Source: Trebonia sp035571275
GTDB lineage: Bacteria; Actinomycetota; Actinomycetes; Streptosporangiales; Streptosporangiaceae
Direction of reading: 5' to 3'
DNA length: 30,686 nt
Assembly (NCBI GenBank): GCA_035571275.1
Contig: DATMKQ010000267.1
Coordinates: 1-30,686 of the forward strand
Below the pieces are notes generated by a model, which saw only the letters and a program-made list of their open reading frames with translations, was not told where the DNA came from and ran no database searches. Shown piece after piece: positions 25,548 to 30,686 of the stretch (its first letter is position 1; each line of letters begins with the position of its first letter). Position numbers and translations under genes: made by a program.

Positions 25548-26399
25548 GTGGACGGGCCGCTCGATCACCCAGTAGCGATAGCCGCGTTCGAGGGATGGAA
25601 TGACGCGGCGGAGGCGGCCAGCGGCGTGGTCAACCACCTCGGTATCGCCTGGCAGTCCACGCCGATCGCCGCGATCGACCCAGATGACTTCTACGATTTC
25701 CAGGTCAACCGGCCGGTGATCGAGGTCGTGGCAGGAAAGACCGAGCGGCTGGTCTGGCCGACCACCCGGCTGTCCCTGTCGCGGACCTCGGCGACGGGGC
25801 TGAGCCGGGACGTCGTGCTCGTACACGGCGTGGAACCGAACATGCGCTGGCGGGGCTTCACCGACGAGCTGATCAGCGGTTTCGCCGAGCTCGGCGTCGA
25901 GATGCTGGTCCTGATCGGCGCGCTGCTCGCCGACTCCCCGCACACCCGGCCGGTGCCGGTGCAGGTCAGCGGGTCGAGCACGCACTTGCTACGCGGCGTC
26001 GGCTCCGAGCCTTCTGACTACAAGGGATCGTCAGGGATCGTCGGCGTGCTCCAGTACTCGTGCGCCGCCGCGGATATCGCGACGGTCTCGCTGTGGGCCT
26101 CGGTGCCGCATTACGTGGCGCAGGCGCCGTCGCCCAAGGTGACGCTGGCGCTGCTGCGCACCGTCGAGGACATCCTGGACGCGACACTGCCGATGGCCGA
26201 CCTGCCGGAGGAGGCGCGCGCCTGGGAGCGCGGCGTCGACGAGCTAGCGCAGCAGGACTCCGACGTCGCCGAGTACGTGCGGACGCTCGAAGAGGCCAAG
26301 GACGCCACCGACCTGCCGGAGGCGTCCGGCGACGCGATCGCCCGCGAATTCGAGCGCTACCTGCGCCGCCGCGGCGACCGCGGAGACGCCGACACCTGA
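25548..26399 (+). CDS. PAC2-family (proteasome assembly chaperone 2-like) protein
   Basis: Actinobacterial PAC2/DUF75-type protein of about 283 residues, with IAAFEGWNDAAEAASGVVNHL, DPDDFYDFQVNRPVIEV, RDVVLVHGVEPNMRWRGF, LIGALLADSPHTRPVPV and GIVGVLQYSCAAADIATVSLWASVPHY. The fold is shared with eukaryotic and archaeal proteasome assembly chaperones, but its role in bacteria is unproven. The C-terminal third is helical and charged. GTG 25548 is the first ordinary start after an in-frame stop at 25512, but it has no ribosome-binding site. A strong GGAGG (25521-25525) is instead 7 nt from ATC 25533, in the same frame, which would add five residues. See the finding on this start. Confidence 0.88.
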   Translation: MDGPLDHPVAIAAFEGWNDAAEAASGVVNHLGIAWQSTPIAAIDPDDFYDFQVNRPVIEVVAGKTERLVWPTTRLSLSRTSATGLSRDVVLVHGVEPNMRWRGFTDELISGFAELGVEMLVLIGALLADSPHTRPVPVQVSGSSTHLLRGVGSEPSDYKGSSGIVGVLQYSCAAADIATVSLWASVPHYVAQAPSPKVTLALLRTVEDILDATLPMADLPEEARAWERGVDELAQQDSDVAEYVRTLEEAKDATDLPEASGDAIAREFERYLRRRGDRGDADT

Positions 26400-26441
26400 G
26401 GCCCCCGTTATCATGCCACTGTTTGTAGCCGATTCGCTACT

Positions 26442-26699
26442 GTCCGCACACGGAAGCTCTACCGCCTGATCGGCTTCGGCCTGGCCGTCGGGATCCTGCT
26501 CGCCGCCCCCGGGGAAGTTGCCGGGCCGGCGGCGGCGGACGTGTGGTCCTTCGCCGCGGAACGCGGCACGGTGTCGGTGCTCTGGGTGCGGGGGCCGTCC
26601 AAGCCCGCGGGGGGGGCGCGGGGGGGTCGTCCCCCCCGGAGCGGCCGCCCGCGCCCGCCTCTTGCTGTTATCAGCCAGCGTTATGGCGGCTCGCGGTAA
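26442..26699 (+). pseudogene. coding-like remnant after the PAC2 gene, no normal start
   Basis: From about 26442 to TAA 26697-26699 the frame shows strong G/C at third positions. It encodes a basic stretch, a hydrophobic signal-like segment (LYRLIGFGLAVGILLAA) and DVWSFAAERGTVSVLWV, then degenerates into Gly/Arg/Pro. It is in the same frame as the PAC2 gene, directly behind its TGA, but has no ATG, GTG or TTG before GTG 26541. It could be a decayed secreted or membrane protein gene, or chance. The minus-strand frame across it looks worse. Confidence 0.3.
26619..26638. other. G7/C7 hairpin
   Basis: C plus seven G (26619-26626), loop TCGT, seven C plus G (26631-26638) form a perfect 8-bp all-GC stem, next to another long G run. 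It is very stable and a likely spot for replication or sequencing slippage. It may help end transcription from the PAC2 gene. Confidence 0.45.
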
Positions 26700-26741
26700 C
26701 GTGGATCGGTTTCCATGGCGGAGCATGGAAACCGATCCACG
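26700..26741. terminator. 18-bp perfect inverted repeat, candidate bidirectional terminator
   Basis: CGTGGATCGGTTTCCATG (26700-26717) and its exact reverse complement (26724-26741) enclose a 6-nt loop GCGGAG. It lies between the PAC2 gene and the convergent operon ending at 26843. There is no flanking T-run, as is usual in actinobacteria. Its perfection and length suggest a strong transcription barrier or a repeated chromosomal element. Confidence 0.65.
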
Positions 26742-26842
26742 CTCATCGAATTCTGGCTGCGCCGGGCCGAGGGAAATGCCCGTCAGGCAGTCGGTTTGGG
26801 GCGACAGGGGCAGCCGGGGACCGTTCGGTATGAAAAGGGTCT

Positions 26843-27598
26843 TCAGACTGGGGGCCAGGGGACGGCGGGCCAGTCCTCCGAGGGGTAGGGGTGGACGCGG
26901 TGCTTGAGGAGCTTGTCGATCCTGACCTTGGTGGCGCCTACTTCGCGGCGGGTCAGGTACTTCGGCAGTTCCTTGGCCAGCCAGCCGCTGGCCAGGTCGT
27001 CGGCCAGGCCGCGCAGCGCCTCAACTGAGCGCCGGGGCAGCGTCTTGCCACGCCACTGCCACAGCACGGTGCGCAGCTTGTAATCCTCGGCGAAGCAGAC
27101 ACCGTGGTCACAGCCGTACAGGTGGCCGTCGGGGACGGGCAGCAGGTGGCCTATCTTCCTGTCCGCGTTGTTGATGACCGCATCGAAGACCGCCATGTCG
27201 CGCAATCCGGCGTGATCGTTGCGGCGGGCCAGGGCGAGCAGGTCCACGTCCGGGTCCAGATCGATCCACAGCTGCACCATGCCCGGGCCGAACGGGCCGT
27301 CGCGCATCACGGTCGGCGGCACAATGTTCCACCCCCCTGCCCGGGACACCGCGTAGGCGGCGACCTCCCGCCCGGCCAGCGTCCCAGTCGGGAAGTCCCA
27401 GAGCGGCCGTTCCCCCGCGACCGGCTTGTACACGCAGGACGCCTCGGCGCCGCCGCCCTTGATCGTGCAGAACAGCGTCGCGTTCGACGCGTCGACCAGA
27501 CGGCCTTCCACGTCCATGGTTCCGTTCTCGAGCAGGTCGAGCGCCTCGCGCTCGCTGGCCGGGAACTCCGTATCCCCGGCAGTGGCGCGATCAGCCAT
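26843..27598 (-). CDS. SCO1664-family protein, PI3/4-kinase-like fold
   Basis: A 251-residue member of the actinobacterial SCO1664 family (Rv2133c-like), related in motifs to PI3/PI4- and HipA-type kinases. It shows a candidate ATP lysine in CVYKPVAGERPLWDFP, a Glu in GREVAAYAVSR, the catalytic-loop-like DAVINNADRKIGHLL and the DFG-equivalent GCDHGVCFAED. Whether it phosphorylates a protein, lipid or small molecule is unknown. ATG 27598 overlaps the end of the DUF3090 gene by 8 nt, so translation is coupled. The frame is open further upstream, but that part is the shadow of the DUF3090 gene. It is the last gene of a three-gene operon. Confidence 0.85.
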   Translation of the reverse strand: MADRATAGDTEFPASEREALDLLENGTMDVEGRLVDASNATLFCTIKGGGAEASCVYKPVAGERPLWDFPTGTLAGREVAAYAVSRAGGWNIVPPTVMRDGPFGPGMVQLWIDLDPDVDLLALARRNDHAGLRDMAVFDAVINNADRKIGHLLPVPDGHLYGCDHGVCFAEDYKLRTVLWQWRGKTLPRRSVEALRGLADDLASGWLAKELPKYLTRREVGATKVRIDKLLKHRVHPYPSEDWPAVPWPPV

Positions 27599-28151
27599 GG
27601 CTGACCCGGTGGCCGTTTTGCCGTGGGCAGACGTGGCCCCCCGCGTCGAGCGGCAGCCCGCACAGCGGGCACGGCGGCCGTCCGGCCGCGACAAGCTGGA
27701 GCGCGCGCTGCGCGAACGCCCTGGCCGCCCCCGGCGAGATCCGCACCCGGAGCACGCCGGGTCCGTCGGGGGGGACGTCGTCGGCGAGCGGTTCGACCGG
27801 CTGGTCGCTCTCCTCCTGCGCCTCGATGACCACGCGGTCGCCGTCACTGTCCCAGGCCAGCGCGATGGCCCCGACCCTGAAGTCCTCGGTGAGCGGCAGG
27901 TCGAGGGGACCGTCGTCGCGCAGCGCGTCGGGTGCGGCGGCCGGGATGGCGGTGCTGCCGGCTGTCCGGCGCAGGACTTCGTCGAGCAGTTCGTCGATGC
28001 GTTCGGCCAGCAGGCTGACCTGGAACTTCTCCAGGACAACGCTCGTCACGCGACCGGTGGAGGTCGCCTGCAGGTAGAACGTCCGGTCGCCCGGCTGCCC
28101 TACAGAGCCGGCCACGAACCTGTCCGGCGGGTCATAGTAAAAGACCGGCAT
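27591..28151 (-). CDS. DUF3090 protein with C-terminal zinc-ribbon motif
   Basis: A 186-residue protein of the DUF3090 family (Rv2134c-like). It begins VFYYDPPDRFVAGSVGQPGDRTFYLQA, typical of the family, has a central beta-rich region, and ends with a cysteine/histidine motif CPLCGLPLDAGGHVCPRQNGH that looks like a zinc site. The function is unknown; conserved linkage to the kinase-like and phosphatase genes suggests one pathway. ATG 28151 has AGGATAGG just upstream and follows the phosphatase stop by 4 nt. The stop overlaps the next gene's start (ATGGCTGA). Confidence 0.88.
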   Translation of the reverse strand: MPVFYYDPPDRFVAGSVGQPGDRTFYLQATSTGRVTSVVLEKFQVSLLAERIDELLDEVLRRTAGSTAIPAAAPDALRDDGPLDLPLTEDFRVGAIALAWDSDGDRVVIEAQEESDQPVEPLADDVPPDGPGVLRVRISPGAARAFAQRALQLVAAGRPPCPLCGLPLDAGGHVCPRQNGHRVSHG

Positions 28152-28155
28152 AGTC

Positions 28156-28935
28156 CTATCCTCGCCTGTCAGCCAGCCCGTCACTAGCGGGGGCCGCCGG
28201 AAATCCGGTCCCGCCGACGGTCGCCGCGGCCGGGCTGCCCGCTCCGCCGCCGACCACGGCGTCGCTCTCTGCCGCAAGGCCAGCCCGGGCGGCGTCCGCC
28301 GCCCGCGGCAGCAGGTCGTCCACGCCACCTCCCACATCGTTCAGCCTGAGCAAAAACGGCCGCAGCGTCGTATAGCGGATCACCGTAAGCGAGCAGGGGT
28401 CCGCCTGGATGCGCTGGCACTGGTCAAGGTGCAATCCCAGGCTATCCGCCACGATGGCCTTAATAACGTCACCGTGCGAGCAAATCAGGTAGGTCGCGTC
28501 CTTGCCGAGCCGTTCGTTCCAGTCCCGGACCGCGGCGACCGCGCGGTGCTGCATGTCGAGCATCGACTCGCCCTCGTGGCCGGGGAACCGGACCGCGCTC
28601 GGGTGCGCCTGGACGACCGGCCACAGCGGATCCTTCTCCAGTTCCTTCAGTGACCTGCCGGTCCAGTCGCCGTAGCGGCACTCGCCCAGCCGCGGATCGC
28701 TGACGATCGTGTCGAGATTGCCGTTGCGCGCGGCCGCTATCGGTTCGGTGGTCTGCCGGCAGCGGTCAAGCGGGCTGCTCACGATCGCGTCGAGCGGGAT
28801 GGGCGCCAGCCGCGCGGCCAGCGCGGTGGCCTGCGCGCGCCCGCGCTCGTCAAGGCCGACGCCGGGCAGCCAGCCGGTGAGCACCTGCCCGGTGGTGGCG
28901 GTGAGGCCGTGGCGGATGAGCAGAACCGTTGTCAC
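28156..28935 (-). CDS. MSMEG_4193-family histidine phosphatase
   Basis: A 259-residue histidine-phosphatase-superfamily enzyme (phosphoglycerate-mutase-like; Rv2135c-like). The phosphohistidine motif LLIRHGLTA is at residues 6-14 (His9), with SSPLDRCRQTTEPIA, the acid region GECRYGDWTGRSLKEL and the second His in ICSHGDVIKAIV. The substrate is unknown. About 45 C-terminal residues are a Gly/Ala-rich extension. GTG 28935 has no clear ribosome-binding site, but TAAAGT ends 7 nt upstream, so a leaderless transcript is likely. It is the first gene of the operon with DUF3090 and the SCO1664-family gene. Confidence 0.88.
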   Translation of the reverse strand: MTTVLLIRHGLTATTGQVLTGWLPGVGLDERGRAQATALAARLAPIPLDAIVSSPLDRCRQTTEPIAAARNGNLDTIVSDPRLGECRYGDWTGRSLKELEKDPLWPVVQAHPSAVRFPGHEGESMLDMQHRAVAAVRDWNERLGKDATYLICSHGDVIKAIVADSLGLHLDQCQRIQADPCSLTVIRYTTLRPFLLRLNDVGGGVDDLLPRAADAARAGLAAESDAVVGGGAGSPAAATVGGTGFPAAPASDGLADRRG

Positions 28936-28942
28936 ACTTCCG

Positions 28943-28948
28943 ACTTTA
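28943..28948 (-). promoter_or_regulatory. -10 element of the phosphatase operon (leaderless)
   Basis: TAAAGT on the minus strand is followed by 7 nt and GTG 28935. No convincing -35 box. Confidence 0.35.
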
Positions 28949-29009
28949 GAACATTGCCCGGAAATGGGCGGGCCGGGTGGAGACGGTACTGGCGGCGTTT
29001 CTGGGCGTT

Positions 29010-29780
29010 CTAGCTGCCTTGGTCCGCGGTGAGCCAGAACTCGGCCTTGCCGAAGCTGACTAGGTCCCCCGCCGTTACCGGCACGTGCTCGCGGACCAGC
29101 CAGCCGTTCACCCGCGTGCCGTTGGTCGAGCCAAGGTCGGTGAGCAGCCAGCCGTCGTCCGTCCGCTCCAGCGTGGCGTGCACCCGGGACACCGTCACGT
29201 CGGCGATGGCCAGGTCGCAGCGGTCGTTCCTGCCGATGCTGAAGAACTTCCCAGAGCCGCGCGGAAACTGAAGCGGAAGCGGCCTGCGAGGTGCGGGGGG
29301 ACGGAGCCAGCGATCCAGCGCCGCACGCAGGCGGCGAGCCAGGGACGGCTGTCCGGCCGACGGGAACGGTACTCCGCCGCGACGCTCGGCCGGGTATGGC
29401 GCCACCGTACCGGGCATATCCGGCTCCGGCCAGGCGGGCCCGGCGGGCCCGCCGGCCCCGGCCGGGCTCGGCTCGGGCACCAGGGAGTGCGGCAGCGCGG
29501 GTGGGCCTAGCCGGGCGGGGCCTGGCCCGGGGGGGCCGCCCGGCGCGGGCTCGGCGACGGCGGGCTCGAGGTCCGCGAGCAGCGGGGGCAGGTCGGACAG
29601 GTGGCGCGCCTGCAGCACCGCGTCCAGCCGGATCAGGAACGTGTCGTGCGACAAGCGGCCGACGACGAACTCCTCACGCAGCCGGGCGAGCACCTCGTCG
29701 CGTTCGGCGTCGGAGGCGCGGATGCGGCCGACTGGTTCTGCGTCTGGTGTAGTCGGGGCCTCGGCCGCGGAACCTCCCAT
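29010..29780 (-). CDS. DUF1707-FHA domain protein
   Basis: A 256-residue protein with an N-terminal DUF1707 domain (RIRASDAERDEVLARLREEFVVGRLSHDTFLIRLDAVLQAR, about residues 20-65) and a Pro/Gly/Ala linker (about 75-170). The C-terminal FHA domain (about 178-250) has GRNDRCDLAIADVTVSRVHA and LGSTNGTRVNG, the GR..SR.H..NGT residues that bind phosphothreonine. It probably recognises phosphoproteins from Ser/Thr kinase signalling; partners are not encoded here. ATG 29780 is the start: it lies exactly 7 nt after GATACT, with TTGCGC 17 nt further up, so the mRNA is probably leaderless. fabI lies 64 nt upstream on the same strand. Confidence 0.9.
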   Translation of the reverse strand: MGGSAAEAPTTPDAEPVGRIRASDAERDEVLARLREEFVVGRLSHDTFLIRLDAVLQARHLSDLPPLLADLEPAVAEPAPGGPPGPGPARLGPPALPHSLVPEPSPAGAGGPAGPAWPEPDMPGTVAPYPAERRGGVPFPSAGQPSLARRLRAALDRWLRPPAPRRPLPLQFPRGSGKFFSIGRNDRCDLAIADVTVSRVHATLERTDDGWLLTDLGSTNGTRVNGWLVREHVPVTAGDLVSFGKAEFWLTADQGS

Positions 29781-29787
29781 GCATTGG

Positions 29788-29816
29788 AGTATCAGGACCA
29801 AGCCACGACAGCGCAA
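29788..29816 (-). promoter_or_regulatory. promoter of the FHA gene, leaderless
   Basis: On the minus strand TTGCGC (29811-29816), 17 nt, GATACT (29788-29793), 7 nt, ATG 29780. Both boxes and both spacings fit a housekeeping sigma promoter giving a transcript that starts at the ATG. Confidence 0.5.
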
Positions 29817-29844
29817 GCAAACGCGGGAACACTGGCGACGGGTG

Positions 29845-30609
29845 TTAGACGCCCATCGCGTGGACGCCGCCGTCTACGTGCACGATCTCGCCGGTTGTCG
29901 CGGGGAACCAGTTGGAAAGCAGGGCTACGCAGGCACGCGCCGCGGGCTCCGCGTCGGTGGCCGACCAGCCGAGCGGCGCCCGGTCCGACCAGATGTCTTC
30001 GAACTTCTCGAAGCCGGGGATGGACTTGGCCGCCATCGTCTTCAGCGGGCCGGCCGCCACCAGGTTGACCCGGACCCCCCGCGGTCCGAGGTCCCTGGCC
30101 AGGTACCGCGCGCAGGACTCCAGGCCCGCCTTGGCCACGCCCATCCAGTCGTAGCCGGGCCACGCCATCCTCGCGTCGAAGTCCAGCCCGACGACCGACC
30201 CGCCCTGGGGCATCAGCGGGAGCGCCGCCATCGTCAGCGACTTCAGCGAGAACGTGGACACTTGCACGGCGGTCGCGACGTCCTCCCAGGCGGTCGTCAG
30301 GAAGTTGCCGCCGAGCGCGGACTGGGGCGCGAAGCCGATCGCGTGCACCACGCCATCAAGCCCCTCGACGTGCTCGCTGACCCGCGCGGCGAGTGACTCC
30401 AGGTGGGCCGGGTCGGTGACGTCAAGCTCGAGCACCGGGGCCTGCTTGGGCAGCCGCTTGGCGATTCGCTCGACCAGGCTGAGCCTGCCGAATCCGGTGA
30501 GCACCAGCGTCGCGCCCTCCTCCTGCGCGACCCGGGCCACGTGGAAGGCGATGGAGGCGTCGGTGAGCACGCCGGTCACCAAGATCCGCTTGCCGTCGAG
30601 GATTCCCAT
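29845..30609 (-). CDS. fabI: enoyl-[acyl-carrier-protein] reductase, InhA/FabI type
   Basis: NADH-dependent reductase of the last step of the fatty acid elongation cycle, 254 residues. The N-terminus MGILDGKRILVTGVLTDASIAFHVARVAQEEGA is the InhA-type nucleotide site. The catalytic Tyr and Lys are in GYDWMGVAKAGLESCARY, and NLVAAGPLKTMAAKSIPGF and the C-terminal TGEIVHVDGGVHAMG are family blocks. It is shorter than mycobacterial InhA (about 269 residues) because of a shorter substrate-binding loop, as in other actinomycete FabI. ATG 30609 has only a weak site (GGAAAG, about 11 nt upstream). Two 29-bp repeats lie directly upstream; the preceding gene (often fabG) is outside the window. Confidence 0.95.
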   Translation of the reverse strand: MGILDGKRILVTGVLTDASIAFHVARVAQEEGATLVLTGFGRLSLVERIAKRLPKQAPVLELDVTDPAHLESLAARVSEHVEGLDGVVHAIGFAPQSALGGNFLTTAWEDVATAVQVSTFSLKSLTMAALPLMPQGGSVVGLDFDARMAWPGYDWMGVAKAGLESCARYLARDLGPRGVRVNLVAAGPLKTMAAKSIPGFEKFEDIWSDRAPLGWSATDAEPAARACVALLSNWFPATTGEIVHVDGGVHAMGV

Positions 30610-30619
30610 TGCAGTCAGC

Positions 30620-30686
30620 TTTCCGTTGTCGTGGGGGCGCTACTCGAGTTTCCGTTGTCGTGGGGGCGCTAGTCGAGTTTCCGTTG
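30620..30686. repeat. 29-bp direct tandem repeat upstream of fabI
   Basis: Copy 1 (30620-30648) and copy 2 (30649-30677) differ at one base (C 30643, G 30672). A third copy starts at 30678 and runs off the window. On the minus strand each copy has a TAG within CTCGA(C/G)TAGCG and a purine-rich GGAAA; the GGAAA of the last copy is the only ribosome-binding-site candidate for fabI. Confidence 0.9.

Larger units (their letters stand above)
26400..26842. other. 443-nt gap between two convergent units
   Basis: Apart from the coding-like remnant, the gap holds two strong hairpins (26619-26638 and 26700-26741) and no recognisable intact gene on either strand. In several actinobacteria the mycothiol ligase gene mshC lies in this neighbourhood; no MshC-like sequence is visible here. 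Confidence 0.5.

Noticed and set aside
26244..26726. A minus-strand open frame across the PAC2 end and the gap
   Set aside because: It overlaps the PAC2 C-terminus in antisense and its residues are Pro/Arg/Gly noise; no MshC motif is present.

Overview
This is a high-GC chromosomal segment from an actinomycete. Evidence for this is the bacterial 20S proteasome and Pup gene set, an InhA-type enoyl reductase, the SCO1664 / DUF3090 / MSMEG_4193 trio, frequent GTG and TTG starts, and strong G/C bias at third codon positions. Gene content and order resemble Streptomyces/Streptosporangiales-type genomes more than Mycobacterium. I cannot name a species. No rRNA, tRNA, CRISPR array, insertion sequence or prophage was recognised.

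Layout. (a) 1-1970, plus strand: the end of an unidentified gene, then two integral membrane proteins, the second a DMT-type permease. (b) 1967-7638, minus strand: the Pup-proteasome locus in transcription order arc, dop, pup, prcB, prcA. Dop converts the Pup C-terminal Gln to Glu and can remove Pup, ARC unfolds pupylated proteins, and PrcA/PrcB form the proteolytic chamber. The Pup ligase gene pafA is not in the window. (c) 7819-9882, minus: tRNA m1A58 methyltransferase and a site-2 protease with CBS domains, divergent from (d) a Fe-S RecB-family nuclease at 10001. (e) 11014-12842, plus: a DrrAB-type drug exporter behind an AT-rich promoter with two palindromes. (f) 12865-13659, minus: a PH-domain membrane protein. 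(g) 13716-19991, minus: a complete peptide ABC importer in the order binding protein, ATPase, ATPase, permease C, permease B, with a 15-bp hairpin after the binding protein. (h) 20361-25397, minus: a small membrane protein, a HAD phosphatase and cobalamin-dependent methionine synthase. (i) 25548-26399, plus: a PAC2-family protein. (j) 26400-26842: a gene-free gap with two strong hairpins and a coding-like remnant, at the place where related genomes often carry mshC. (k) 26843-28935, minus: a tightly coupled operon of a histidine phosphatase, DUF3090 and an SCO1664-family kinase-like protein. (l) 29010-30609, minus: a DUF1707-FHA protein and FabI, with 29-bp tandem repeats upstream of fabI running off the window.

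The most useful observations are these. PrcB has Ala instead of the usual Gly before its catalytic Thr1. The only well-placed start for the PAC2 gene is ATC. Six genes without a Shine-Dalgarno sequence have a TANNNT -10 motif 6-8 nt before the start codon, suggesting leaderless mRNAs. Palindromic operator candidates lie in front of the exporter, the peptide importer and metH/PAC2. The proteasome locus and most housekeeping genes are otherwise orthodox. The best candidate for a poorly described system is the kinase-like / zinc-ribbon / phosphatase operon.
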